Source: Pyrinomonas methylaliphatogenes (GTDB lineage Bacteria > Acidobacteriota > Blastocatellia > Pyrinomonadales > Pyrinomonadaceae). From it: DNA of 64,000 bases. Under the pieces are notes generated by a model that was not told the DNA's origin, did not search any database, and worked only from the letters and a program-made list of their open reading frames with translations. Made by a program: the position numbers and the translations under genes. Every line of letters begins with the position of its first letter. Positions within the stretch are counted from its first letter, which is position 1. Location of the stretch: contig NZ_CBXV010000004.1 of assembly GCF_000820845.2 (NCBI RefSeq), positions 124,001 through 188,000 of the forward strand. Reading direction: 5' to 3'. Shown here in pieces: positions 36,935 through 46,332 of the stretch.

Positions 36935-38587
36935 ATGTCGAAGGCTTTGTTCGTGTCGCTCCTCGGACCGATCTTGCTCATGGCCCATTGGGGGGGCGCG
37001 AAACAGGAGTTGCGCGAAGAGTTGAGTCGAACATGCCCGCTCGTCGCCGATGGGCGCTTCAGATTGAAGAATATAGTCGGTCCGGTGAGTATCACAGCTT
37101 GGGATAGAGCTGAGGTGAGCATCCGCGCGATCAAGCGCGCAAGGACGCAGGCTGCTTTAAACGGGGTGAAGATCGAGATTGAAGCGACACCCGGCGCCGT
37201 GAACGTCGAGACGAAATACGATGACGAGCGCTATCGGAAGGATGACGGCGCGAGCGTCGAATACGAGATCCGCGTGCCGCGCAGGGCAAAGCTCGAATCT
37301 GTCGAAACGGTTGTCGGCTCTTTGGCGATCAAAGGGATCGCCGGATCGGTGAAGGCATCTTCTGTCACGGGCGGCATCGAAGCCGATTTCGATAGCTTGA
37401 ATGAAGGGCAGGGGATCACGCTCAGCACGGTCACGGGGCCGATCAGGGTCGTGCTCCCTTCCGATGCGGACGTGGAGGTGCGCGCCGATACGGTGAACGG
37501 GAGCGTGCGTAACGATTTCGGTCTGGCCGTGCGCCGGAGCGGTTTCATCGGCCAACGTATGGCTGGAACGCTCGGGCGGGGCGGGGCGCGATTGTCGCTC
37601 AATTCTGTGACTGGTTCGATCTCGGTCGTCCGCGCTGTCGATGGGCGGCGAAAGGGCGAGGCGAAAGATTTGTCGGCGGATGCGCGGACGGATTGGGGGC
37701 TCGATAAGAAGGCCATCTCCGGACAGATCCAGCTTCAAATGGAAGAAGCGATCCGCTCGATGCGCAGCGCGATCGAAAGCGCGCAGTTAGAGGCCGAACG
37801 GGCGATCGAGGGCGCGTTCGAATCGCTCGCCATCGGCGATGAGGTTAAGGGGGAGACTCTCCAAACCGAACGCGAAGTGAGAAGTTTCAGCATCAGCGGC
37901 ATGCCTGAAGTCAGCGCCGAAACCTTCGATGGTTCCCTGGAGGTGCGCGGTTGGGACCGGCACGAAGTCCTCATCAATGCGACCAAGCGCGCGCGGAATG
38001 AGGCTGAGTTGCGCGCACTAAAGGTCTCGATCGAAGCGAACGGCAGCAGCGTTTCTGCGCGCGGTGAGCGCGGCGGAAGTTCAAACGGGAGCGTTTCCCT
38101 CGAGATATTTATGCCACGTCGCGCGAAACTGCGTCTGTCGACCGGCGACGGCAGCGTGCGCGTCGCCGATATTGAGGGCGATATCGAAGCGCGAACTGGG
38201 GATGGGACCGTCGAAGTGCGCAACGGTCAAGGCGCGCTCCGTATAAGCACGGGCGATGGTCGCGTGCTCGTTCGCAACTTCTCCGGCGCCGTGACCGCGC
38301 GCACGGGCGACGGCTCGATGAGCTTCGAAGGGCGCTTCGAAAAATTGGAAGCGCGCACGGGCGATGGTTCGATCACGCTCGCGCTCCCGCAGGATCAAGG
38401 GGCGATCATTGAGGCCGAGGCCGAAAAGGTCTTTGCGCGGGATCTCGACGCGACCGAAGAGCATAGCCGGGGGAACACGCATCGTTGGCGTATCGGGAAG
38501 GGTGGGCCGGTGTTCAGACTGCGCACCGACGACGGTCACGTCTTTTTGCGCCGCGCCGGTGAAAGCGTCGTTTATGAGCGAAGGTGA
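36935..38587 (+). CDS. Exported DUF4097-type protein 2, two-part with TGDG repeats
   Basis: 550 aa with a signal peptide (SLLGPILLMAHWGGA) and a strong AAGGAGGGG before the ATG. Two DUF4097-like halves each begin with a RGW/TAWDR..V.I.A.KRAR unit (near 48-75 and about 335-360), so the gene looks like an internal duplication. Between them is a charged helical stretch near 268-305 (MEEAIRSMRSAIESAQLEAERA). The second half has five TGDG units (about 402-485), forming a regular beta-solenoid-like stack. No catalytic motif is seen. It is probably a cell-envelope structural or stress protein co-regulated with the gene before it. Confidence 0.8.
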   Translation: MSKALFVSLLGPILLMAHWGGAKQELREELSRTCPLVADGRFRLKNIVGPVSITAWDRAEVSIRAIKRARTQAALNGVKIEIEATPGAVNVETKYDDERYRKDDGASVEYEIRVPRRAKLESVETVVGSLAIKGIAGSVKASSVTGGIEADFDSLNEGQGITLSTVTGPIRVVLPSDADVEVRADTVNGSVRNDFGLAVRRSGFIGQRMAGTLGRGGARLSLNSVTGSISVVRAVDGRRKGEAKDLSADARTDWGLDKKAISGQIQLQMEEAIRSMRSAIESAQLEAERAIEGAFESLAIGDEVKGETLQTEREVRSFSISGMPEVSAETFDGSLEVRGWDRHEVLINATKRARNEAELRALKVSIEANGSSVSARGERGGSSNGSVSLEIFMPRRAKLRLSTGDGSVRVADIEGDIEARTGDGTVEVRNGQGALRISTGDGRVLVRNFSGAVTARTGDGSMSFEGRFEKLEARTGDGSITLALPQDQGAIIEAEAEKVFARDLDATEEHSRGNTHRWRIGKGGPVFRLRTDDGHVFLRRAGESVVYERR

Positions 38588-38649
38588 ATGGCGAACAAAA
38601 AGATACGCCTCTTCGTAATATTAGGGCGAAGTTAGCTCGGTGAGTGGTT

Positions 38650-38943
38650 ATGAAGAGGAGGAAGGGGCAAAAGGCTATTGAGGAGCGTTTGGTCGTTCTA
38701 GAAGGCTTGATGCGCGATCTCTCGCGCGAGTTGAACGGTCTTCGTAAAGCGACCGAACGTGAATTGGTCAACGGCGGCAGCTTCTATGATCTGGTTCGCA
38801 GTTTCGAACGGAACCTGATCAAGCGCGCGCTCAGTAAAACCAACGGCCATCAAGCGCGCGCCGCACAGCTTCTCGGCATAAAAGCCACCACGCTCAATGC
38901 CAAGATCAAGCGCCTCAATATCTCGCTCGATGAATTCGGTTGA
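38650..38943 (+). CDS. Fis-family helix-turn-helix DNA-binding protein
   Basis: 97 aa from ATG 38650 (a GTG at 38644 would add two residues). The C-terminal half is a Fis-type HTH_8: ERNLIKRALSKTNGHQARAAQLLGIKATTLNAKIKRLNI. The N-terminal half is a likely coiled coil (EERLVVLEGLMRDLSRELNGLRKATERE). No AAA or receiver domain is attached, so it resembles the detached DNA-binding end of NtrC-type regulators. It sits 62 bp after the DUF4097 gene and may act on this same module. Confidence 0.85.
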   Translation: MKRRKGQKAIEERLVVLEGLMRDLSRELNGLRKATERELVNGGSFYDLVRSFERNLIKRALSKTNGHQARAAQLLGIKATTLNAKIKRLNISLDEFG

Positions 38944-39054
38944 TGGCGGAGCGAGTCGGCTTCGGTCAAGCGGAGGCCAAAGAAGCGCGCACACTGGCGG
39001 GCGCTTGCGGGCGCAAGGTGGAACAGTCCATTCTGCGGAGCCGAGGTGTCAATC

Positions 39055-39080
39055 AAAAAAAGTTCGCGCGAGCGACTTTT
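39055..39080 (+). terminator. Hairpin with A/T flanks after the Fis-type gene
   Basis: AAAAGT-T-CGC and GCG-ACTTTT pair around GCGA with one bulge, with an A run upstream and a T run at the 3' arm. It could end the sigma-module transcript just before the promoter of the RNA-binding protein gene. Confidence 0.4.
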
Positions 39081-39083
39081 CAT

Positions 39084-39112
39084 TTGCCATAATGAGCCGG
39101 TTCGTGTAGTAT
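39084..39112 (+). promoter_or_regulatory. Promoter of the RNA-binding protein gene
   Basis: TTGCCA (39084-39089), 17 bases, TAGTAT (39107-39112). Transcription from about 39119 would give a leader of roughly 230 nt, long for a bacterial gene. Confidence 0.55.
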
Positions 39113-39293
39113 GCAGCATGTAACTCTTCTCTCGCGCATCAAACGGTGATGCGCCCCGCAAGCTAAAACGGATTGAGCGGCGGCGTTCGGATGATTCGAG
39201 AGTGGATGGTGAAAAACGAGGAAGCCGCTCGATTTGAGCACGCCAAAAGAAAACCTTCGTCAGCGACCGTTACGGCGAAGACAATTTTCCAGT

Positions 39294-39330
39294 GAAGGCT
39301 TCCGATAGATGCCTTCGCCTCAGCGGAGGC
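39294..39330 (+). promoter_or_regulatory. Two hairpins in the leader of the RNA-binding protein gene
   Basis: GAAGGC (39294-39299) pairs with GCCTTC (39311-39316); directly after it GCCTC (39317-39321) pairs with GAGGC (39326-39330) over the loop AGCG. The second stem contains the Shine-Dalgarno-like GGAGG (39325-39329), which would be hidden when the stem is closed. Confidence 0.6.
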
Positions 39331-39333
39331 AGC

Positions 39334-39414
39334 ATGAAAGGTGCAAAACGAAATGTCAATGAGACTTTATGTCGGCAATCTCGCTTTTCAAACGACGAGC
39401 GAAGATTTACGTGA
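39334..39414 (+). CDS. Possible 26-codon leader ORF overlapping the RNA-binding protein start
   Basis: ATG 39334 lies four bases after GGAGG and opens 26 codons (MKGAKRNVNETL at the N-terminus) ending at TGA 39412-39414, out of frame with the RNA-binding protein gene that starts at 39353. The ribosome site is better than that of the main gene. It may be a translated leader peptide or chance; no homolog is recognised. Confidence 0.3.
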   Translation: MKGAKRNVNETLCRQSRFSNDERRFT

Positions 39415-39676
39415 GCTCTTCTCGCAAGCGGGAACGGTCGAGACGGCTAACATCATCGAGGACTATGACACCGGTCGCTCGCGCGGCTTCGGGTTCGTCG
39501 AAATGTCTTCGCGAGAGGAAGGCGAGATAGCCATCGAAATGTTCGATGGGCGCGAATTGAGCGGCCGCAATCTGAAGGTGAACGAAGCTCGTCCGCGCGT
39601 TGAACGTAGCGGCGGTGGCGACCGCTCGAGATCGAGCGGCAGTAAACAGCGTTTCAATCGCGGTCCGCGCTGGTAA
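39353..39676 (+). CDS. RRM-type RNA-binding protein
   Basis: 107 aa from ATG 39353; GTG 39341 and ATG 39359 are in-frame alternatives. A single RRM: RNP2 RLYVGNLAF and RNP1 RSRGFGFVEM, joined by the DYDTG linker, then NLKVNEARPR and a short basic, Gly/Ser-rich tail (SGGGDRSRSSGSKQRFNRG). Bacterial RRM proteins of this size, known in cyanobacteria and others as cold-induced, bind RNA. The long structured leader with a buried ribosome site fits temperature or autoregulatory control; this is inference. Confidence 0.92.
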   Translation: MSMRLYVGNLAFQTTSEDLRELFSQAGTVETANIIEDYDTGRSRGFGFVEMSSREEGEIAIEMFDGRELSGRNLKVNEARPRVERSGGGDRSRSSGSKQRFNRGPRW

Positions 39677-39761
39677 TCTCGGTCGAGGTTGCTCGATTGA
39701 CGCGAGATGCGTTTCAAGCGAAGTTCGATCTCGAGCGAGCTTCGCTCTAATGGCGATGTTG

Positions 39762-39808
39762 AGCCTCGGGCGATAACTCAAAACGCTCGCCCGAGGCTTT
39801 CGTTTACT
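39762..39808 (+). terminator. Strong hairpin terminator after the RNA-binding protein gene
   Basis: AGCCTCGGGCGA (39762-39773) and TCGCCCGAGGCT (39787-39798) form a perfect 12-bp stem with a 13-nt loop, followed by TTCGTTTACT. A smaller stem (GAGCGA/TCGCTC, 39733-39747) precedes it. Confidence 0.65.
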
Positions 39809-39824
39809 CTAAGGAGAATCGCAG

Positions 39825-40688
39825 ATGGCAATACGTGAGATAACGGATCGGCCCGATTTCGCTGCGCGGGTCGAGATGGTCGAAAAGGAGCGGCAACGAC
39901 TCAACTGGGTGACCATCCTAACCATGATCATCTTCCATCTCGGCGCGATCACAGCCTTCTTTTATTGGGATCGAGCGGCTTTCGCCGTGGCCCTTCTCCT
40001 GTTATGGATTTCGGGGAGCTGGGGGATCGGCATCGGTTACCATCGCCTGTTGACCCATCGCGGGTTCAAGACATCGAAAGCGTTCGAATACTTTTTGACG
40101 ATTTGCGGGACTCTCGCCCTAGAGGGCGGGCCGATAAATTGGGTCGCCACACATCGTATACATCATGCTCGCGCGGATAAGGGCGGCGATCCGCACAGCC
40201 CGCGCGATGGTCGTTGGTGGTCGCATATCGGCTGGATTCTGGTCGGCACTGCACAGCAGCACGATGAGACGACGTTGCGTCGTTTTGCGCCAGATTTGAT
40301 GAAGGATCGAGCGCACCGCGTGATCAATCGCTTCTATTTCGTACCGTTGATCGTCTTGGGAGTGGGCCTCTTCTTTCTCGGCGGCGTGCCGATGGTTTTA
40401 TGGGGAATCTTCTTCCGCGTCACCGTTGGTCTACATGCGACGTGGCTCGTCAACTCGGCGACTCACATGTGGGGAACGCAACGTTTCGCTACTGGCGACG
40501 ATTCGCGCAATAATTGGTGGGTCGCCTTGCTCACTTTTGGCGAAGGCTGGCACAACAATCATCATGCCCATCCGACTTCGGCGCGGCACGGGCTGGGCAG
40601 GTTCGAGATAGACGTCAACTGGCTGACGATCCGCCTGTTTCAAACCGTGGGCTTGGTGCGCGATGTGAAGCTCCCCGCGAGGCGGTGA
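39825..40688 (+). CDS. Acyl-CoA/fatty acid desaturase (delta-9 type)
   Basis: 287 aa. Three histidine boxes bind the di-iron centre: HRLLTHRGF (near 73-81), HRIHHARAD (near 109-117) and HNNHHAHP (near 245-252). Four membrane segments alternate with them (ILTMIIFHLGAITAFFYW; VALLLLWISGSWGIGIGY; FVPLIVLGVGLFFLGGVPMVLWGIF). The enzyme introduces a cis double bond into a saturated acyl chain using O2. It has a good AAGGAG ribosome site. Its neighbour encodes an RNA-binding protein of a cold-inducible type; desaturases also serve cold adaptation, though separate terminators suggest separate transcripts. Confidence 0.92.
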   Translation: MAIREITDRPDFAARVEMVEKERQRLNWVTILTMIIFHLGAITAFFYWDRAAFAVALLLLWISGSWGIGIGYHRLLTHRGFKTSKAFEYFLTICGTLALEGGPINWVATHRIHHARADKGGDPHSPRDGRWWSHIGWILVGTAQQHDETTLRRFAPDLMKDRAHRVINRFYFVPLIVLGVGLFFLGGVPMVLWGIFFRVTVGLHATWLVNSATHMWGTQRFATGDDSRNNWWVALLTFGEGWHNNHHAHPTSARHGLGRFEIDVNWLTIRLFQTVGLVRDVKLPARR

Positions 40689-40729
40689 TGGACGACTCTA
40701 TCGATCAGCTCGCCCGTGGCGATTCGATC

Positions 40730-41245
40730 TCACTTTAGATCCCGGGTCTTCACGCTCATTGCGCGCTTAGGTTCTTCGTCAATGGTTTTCAACTGAACGA
40801 GCGTCGCACCCCAACCGCCAGCTTCGGGGGGCGCATCGGTCCAGCCGATGACGAAAGGTGTGCGCGCGAGGATGGAGCGCACCTGTGCGCGCAACGCGCC
40901 GCGGCCCTTGCCATGGATGATGCGCACCGTGCGAAGTCTTTTAGCGTGGGCTTCGCGCAAGTACTCTTCAACGGCGATCTTCACCTCGCGCGGTTGAACG
41001 GTATGAAGATCGAAGACATCTTCGACCTCCAGCCGGACGGGTTCGGGGAAGGGATCGGCATTCGATTCTTCTCGAAGCGGCGAAAGGTGCTGGGTGGCTG
41101 CGTCGCTCGCCGTAGGCTCAGAAGCGGCGTCCGAGTTTTGAGCCGGTTCTATCCGCACGCGATCTCCGGCATCTTCGGGGCGATCGACCGATGGCGCGAG
41201 TTGCGCGCGCAGCCAGCGACGGATAAGCGATATGGGTTTGAACAT
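40730..41245 (-). CDS. Smr domain protein
   Basis: 171 aa from ATG 41245 (an upstream start at 41281 adds 12 unremarkable residues). The first 85 residues are low-complexity and probably disordered (basic, then S/A/E/P-rich). The C-terminal Smr domain has FDLHTVQPREVKIAVEEYL, RTVRIIHGKGRGALRAQVRSIL and GWGATLVQL. DLH and HGKG are the hallmark motifs. Such domains bind or nick branched DNA, or act in RNA and ribosome processing; which applies here is unknown. It is divergent from mdh, 65 bp away. Confidence 0.88.
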   Translation of the reverse strand: MFKPISLIRRWLRAQLAPSVDRPEDAGDRVRIEPAQNSDAASEPTASDAATQHLSPLREESNADPFPEPVRLEVEDVFDLHTVQPREVKIAVEEYLREAHAKRLRTVRIIHGKGRGALRAQVRSILARTPFVIGWTDAPPEAGGWGATLVQLKTIDEEPKRAMSVKTRDLK

Positions 41246-41304
41246 TGAGCCGAGTTCTGATATTTGATTGCGTCTGCACAAATCAACTCGAGAAAGGACT
41301 ATAA

Positions 41305-42243
<939 letters not shown>

Positions 42244-42355
42244 TCTCCGGGACTCTCAGATCTTCGGCGGGTTTCGGGAGATAGTCTGCTCCTCCCCAGC
42301 TCGAGCGGAGGCGGCGGACGTGTAGCGCTGGCGCGTTGTGATCCGAATTCAGTTG

Positions 42356-42423
42356 TGGACCAGAAGCCAGGCTCTTGCCGAAGTCTTCGCGCCATCAGGA
42401 GTTCAAGGTTGGCTTCTGGTCCA
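42356..42423. repeat. Perfect 14-bp inverted repeat between convergent mdh and fdhD
   Basis: TGGACCAGAAGCCA (42356-42369) and TGGCTTCTGGTCCA (42410-42423) enclose 40 bases, which contain a smaller CGAAG-T-CTTCG palindrome (42380-42390). The folded RNA would be long and branched. No T run follows, so it may be a bidirectional stop, an RNA element or a small mobile-repeat relic. Confidence 0.75.
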
Positions 42424-42462
42424 TTCTCTTAACGATCAATCCTCTGACTATCTGATGGCCTG

Positions 42463-43374
42463 CTAAGATCCAAGCCCCTCGTCGTGAGCAGAGCGAAGGA
42501 TCCTCTCTGCGCCCGCATAGACGTTGAAACGCGCACCGCGCAAGAAACCGATGAGCGTCATGCCAAATTCGCGCGCGAGTTCGATCGCTAAGCTGCTCGG
42601 CGCACCGACGGCGGCGAGCACGGGGACCCCAGCCATCGCCGCTTTCTGAACGAGTTCGAAACTGGCGCGCCCGCTCACCAAAACGATCGTATCCGAAGCC
42701 GGCAGCCGGTTGTTCAGAAGAAGCGATCCGATCAGCTTGTCCATCGCATTGTGACGCCCGACGTCTTCGCGCAGCAGTTGCAAACGTCCATCGGCATCGA
42801 ACAGCGCCGAAGCATGCAACCCGCCCGTGCGCGAGAAGATGCGTTGCGCGCGCCGCTGTTCCTCGGGCAGTACGGCGAGAAGTTCCGGCGCAAGCCGCAT
42901 GTTGCCGATCGGTTTTCGTTGGCATACGGCGCGAACCGATTCCAACGAGGCTTTGCCGCAGATGCCGCAGCTTGAATTCATGTACACATGACGGCTCAGT
43001 CGTTCCGGATCGAACGCGACGTGAGGGCTCAGCTCGACGTTGACGATGTTTTGTCGTTGAGGCTCCCCGGGATCGGTGCAGTAGCTTATGCGTTCGATGG
43101 CAGGCGCCTCATTGATAATGCCTTCGGTGAAAAGGAAACCGGCGGCGAGTTCGAAATCATTGCCCGGCGTGCGCATGGTCACGGCGATGCGATGGCGGAC
43201 GGGAGCGCCATCGCGCCAGGCGAAGAGACGTATCTCCAATGGCTCTTCAATCGCCACTTCATCCTGCCGGTAACGCGCTCGCTCGCCATCGACTTCGAGG
43301 ATGCGGAGGCGCGCGCTCATGCGGGCAGCTTCATATCGGGCGCGGTAATCCCACCTTGCATCTGGACGATTCAT
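42463..43374 (-). CDS. fdhD: Formate dehydrogenase accessory sulfurtransferase FdhD
   Basis: 303 aa from ATG 43374, which has AAGGCGG upstream; another ATG at 43401 is possible. Motifs: EEPLEIRLF, RTPGNDFELAAGFLFTEGII, MNSSCGICGKASL (the CxxC sulfur-carrying cysteines), TGGLHASALFD, EDVGRHNAMDKLIG and SGRASFELVQKAAMAGVP. FdhD passes sulfur from IscS to the molybdenum cofactor of formate dehydrogenases. It stands divergent to an FdhF/YdeP-type molybdoenzyme gene, 185 bp away, which is probably its client. Confidence 0.93.
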   Translation of the reverse strand: MNRPDARWDYRARYEAARMSARLRILEVDGERARYRQDEVAIEEPLEIRLFAWRDGAPVRHRIAVTMRTPGNDFELAAGFLFTEGIINEAPAIERISYCTDPGEPQRQNIVNVELSPHVAFDPERLSRHVYMNSSCGICGKASLESVRAVCQRKPIGNMRLAPELLAVLPEEQRRAQRIFSRTGGLHASALFDADGRLQLLREDVGRHNAMDKLIGSLLLNNRLPASDTIVLVSGRASFELVQKAAMAGVPVLAAVGAPSSLAIELAREFGMTLIGFLRGARFNVYAGAERILRSAHDEGLGS

Positions 43375-43559
43375 TTGGCATCCGCCTTTAACGTCTCGCA
43401 TTCGAGGTGCGAAGACGATTCGAAGTTAACACCGGCACCTATGGGTGTCAAAGCCCATTCGGTCGCGCCATGTGTTATGATTGGGATCGAGGCGTTCCTT
43501 TGAACCCGTGGCGCTGACCGGCTCGCGGAAGTGGCGATCGACTTGCAGCGGAGTCGAAG

Positions 43560-45971
43560 ATGGATGATGAAGGGCGAAGCAGCTCCTTAATGACTCTGTG
43601 GCGCGCGATGTGGACTTTCGGGCGCGAAGCGTTGCGCGCGCCATCGCCCATCGATCCGGCGCGCCAGTTGAAGCGCGGCTGGCAGCCGGAATTCTGGGCC
43701 AGCCGCGTGCCTTTGCGGCAGACGCATAACCTCGGCGAGATCTTTCGCACGCTGTGGGAGAATCGCGACAATCTCGACTACGCTTGGCGCATTCTCACAC
43801 ATGGCGTTTGCGATGGTTGCGCGCTCGGCACGACGGGCATGCGCGACTGGACCATGAAGAACATTCATCTGTGCAACGTGCGCCTGCGCCTGCTTCGGCT
43901 GAACACCATGCCGCCGCTCGACGCGCGCTCGCTCGAAGATATAGAGAAGCTCTGTCCGCTGCGCTCGCGCGATCTGCGTGGACTCGGGAGATTGCCGTAT
44001 CCGTTCATCCGAAGGCGCGGCGAACGTGGGTTCCGGCGCATCGGTTGGGATGAGGCTTTGGAATCGATCGCCGGGCGGATACGCCGGACGGATCCGAACC
44101 GAACCTATTTCTACATGACGAGCCGCGGCGAGCCGAACGAGAACTACTATGCTTTTCAGAAGGCCGTGCGCGCCATCGGGACCAACAACATAGACAACGC
44201 AGCGCGCATCTGCCATTCGCCGAGTACGTTTGCGCTCAAGGCGGCATTGGGAGTAGCCGCCACGACCTGCTCTTATCGCGATCTGATCGGCACGGATCTG
44301 GTCATCTTCCTCGGATCAAACGTCGCCAACAACCAGCCCGTGATGATGAAGTACCTCTTCTACGCGAAGAAGGCCGGAACAAAAGTCGTCGTCGTCAATC
44401 CATATCGCGAACCGGCGATGGATGTCTACTATGTGCCTTCCGATCCGGAGAGCGCGCTTTTCGGGACGAGGATGACGGATCGCTTCTTCCAGATCAAGCC
44501 GGGCGGCGATATCGCTTTCCTGACGGGCGTCGCCAAGCACATGCTCGACCATGATCGGATCAATCGGCTCGATCAGAGGCGGAGCGAGAGCGCGAATGGC
44601 GATTGGATCGATTTACGATTCATCGAAGAGCACACAGTCGGTTTCGAGGATTTCGTGCGCCACGTCGAAGCCGCGTCATGGGAAGCGTTGGAGCGGGAAA
44701 GCGGAGCATCGCGCGAAGAGATGCGCGCTCTAGCGGAGCTTATTGGGCGGGCCAGAACGGGCGTCTTCGTCTGGGGCATGGGGATCACACAGCACGCTTG
44801 CGGCGAAGATAACGTCCACGCGATCATCAACCTCGCTTTGCTCAAAGGCTTCGTCGGGCGCAGAGGGTGCGGTCTGATGCCGATTCGCGGCCACTCGGGA
44901 GTGCAGGGCGGAGCTGAGATGGGGGCTTATGCGACCGCCTTCCCGGGCGGGCTGCCGATCAACGCCGAGAGCGCGCGGAAGTTCAGCGAACTGTGGGGAT
45001 TCCCCGTGCCGGACCAGCCCGGCTTGACGGTGCCCGAAATGCTCGACGCCGCGCTCGACGGCAAGATCGACGTGCTCTTCTCCGTCGGCGGCAGCTTCAA
45101 CGAGGTGATGCCCGATCCGAAGTTGGTCGAGCGCGCATTGGAGCGGATACCTTTGCGCGTGCACTTCGATATCGCGCTCTCTTCGCAGATGCTTCTCGAT
45201 CCGGCGGAGGAGGTGATCTTGCTACCTGCCGCGACGCGTTATGAGATGCCGGGTGGCGTCACTGAAACGAGCACGGAGCGGCGCGTCATCTTCAGTCCGG
45301 AGATTCCTGGACCGAGGGTGGGTGAGGCGCGCCCGGAATGGGAGGTCTACATGGAGCTGGCGCGTCGCGTGCGCCCGGAGTGGGCCGATCGGTTGACCTT
45401 TGCGGATACGACGGCGATTCGCGAAGAGATCGCGCGCGCTATCCCCCTCTACGCTGAGATCCGCAACCTGCGGCGCGAGGGCGATAGTTTCCAGTATGGC
45501 GGACCGCTTCTTTGTGCGGGCTGGAAATTCCCTACGCCCGACGGCAAAGCCCATTTCAAAGCGCTCACCGTCGCCGAGCGACAGCTTGCGGCGGACCAGT
45601 TCCTAGTGGTCACGCGCCGCGGCAAACAGTTCAACAGCATCGTCCACGAAGATACTGATCCAATCAACGACCTGCCGCGCGATGCGGTGCTCATCCATCC
45701 AGATGATCTCGCGCGCTTGAATTTGACGGAAGGCATGAAGGTCGAACTCGTAAACGAGCATGGCGTGTTTTGCGGGCGCGTCTTCGCCGCCCCGGTATCG
45801 CGCGGCACGTTGCAAATCTACTGGCCTGAGGGGAACGTGCTGGTCGATCCCACCAGCCGCTCGCCGCTGGCGAGGATCCCAGCTTATAAAGACATCATCG
45901 CAACTCTTCGCCCCGTTCCGGTTCAGGAGGGCGCCAAGGAAGAGATTTACGAACCTGTGGTGAGGCCATAG
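43560..45971 (+). CDS. FdhF/YdeP-family molybdopterin oxidoreductase
   Basis: 803 aa. A YdeP-like N-terminus (PSPIDPARQLKRGWQPEFWASRVP) precedes a cysteine set (CDGCALG ... HLCNVR). The molybdopterin domain has FIRRRGERGFRRIGWDEAL, SRGEPNENYYAFQK, then RICHSPSTFALK, where the Cys aligns with the Mo-ligating Cys/Sec of formate dehydrogenases; the codon is TGC, so it is not a selenoprotein. Further motifs are FLGSNVANNQPVMM, VVVNPYREPA and GHSGVQGGAEMGAY, with a C-terminal dinucleotide-binding domain (LVVTRRGKQFNSIV). Formate oxidation is plausible but YdeP-type substrates are not firmly known. Confidence 0.9.
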   Translation: MDDEGRSSSLMTLWRAMWTFGREALRAPSPIDPARQLKRGWQPEFWASRVPLRQTHNLGEIFRTLWENRDNLDYAWRILTHGVCDGCALGTTGMRDWTMKNIHLCNVRLRLLRLNTMPPLDARSLEDIEKLCPLRSRDLRGLGRLPYPFIRRRGERGFRRIGWDEALESIAGRIRRTDPNRTYFYMTSRGEPNENYYAFQKAVRAIGTNNIDNAARICHSPSTFALKAALGVAATTCSYRDLIGTDLVIFLGSNVANNQPVMMKYLFYAKKAGTKVVVVNPYREPAMDVYYVPSDPESALFGTRMTDRFFQIKPGGDIAFLTGVAKHMLDHDRINRLDQRRSESANGDWIDLRFIEEHTVGFEDFVRHVEAASWEALERESGASREEMRALAELIGRARTGVFVWGMGITQHACGEDNVHAIINLALLKGFVGRRGCGLMPIRGHSGVQGGAEMGAYATAFPGGLPINAESARKFSELWGFPVPDQPGLTVPEMLDAALDGKIDVLFSVGGSFNEVMPDPKLVERALERIPLRVHFDIALSSQMLLDPAEEVILLPAATRYEMPGGVTETSTERRVIFSPEIPGPRVGEARPEWEVYMELARRVRPEWADRLTFADTTAIREEIARAIPLYAEIRNLRREGDSFQYGGPLLCAGWKFPTPDGKAHFKALTVAERQLAADQFLVVTRRGKQFNSIVHEDTDPINDLPRDAVLIHPDDLARLNLTEGMKVELVNEHGVFCGRVFAAPVSRGTLQIYWPEGNVLVDPTSRSPLARIPAYKDIIATLRPVPVQEGAKEEIYEPVVRP

Positions 45972-46192
45972 CTCTTCCCCGAGCTGTTCGAGCGGCCTGA
46001 AGGGAGAGAGAGCTACGAACCTGTGATGAAGCTGTAGCCGCGAAGCGCGCCTTACATGCGGAACGGCTGTTGAAGGAAGCATGACGAGAAGGCGAGCTGA
46101 CGAGGCGAGACGCTAGAAGCCATCTCGTAATTCCGGCCCAGTTCTCCTCAGCCTCTGCTATTTTTGAGATGCCTTCTACTTCTCATAGCGGT

Positions 46193-46228
46193 GAGCACGC
46201 CCGCCGCCAAGGCGCAGGCGTGCTCCGT
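46193..46228. terminator. Hairpin between convergent fdhF-like and sdhB genes
   Basis: GAGCACGCC (46193-46201) and GGCGTGCTC (46217-46225) form a perfect 9-bp stem, with further pairing inside the 15-nt loop, followed by CGTTT. The 361-bp gap around it (45972-46332) otherwise contains only a short imperfect copy of the preceding gene's 3' end. Confidence 0.5.
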
Positions 46229-46332
46229 TTGAGAGAAACATCAATTTTAAAGAGCTATGCGATATAGAGTCGCGGCCCACGACCCTTCGCCATTAAGCAT
46301 GCGTGCTCCGTTCCGAGGGAGCTATACCCCTT

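Noticed and set aside
44210-44240. Possible selenocysteine codon in the FdhF/YdeP-type enzyme
   Set aside because: The Mo-ligand position is coded by TGC (Cys) in RICHSPS, so no TGA recoding is needed.
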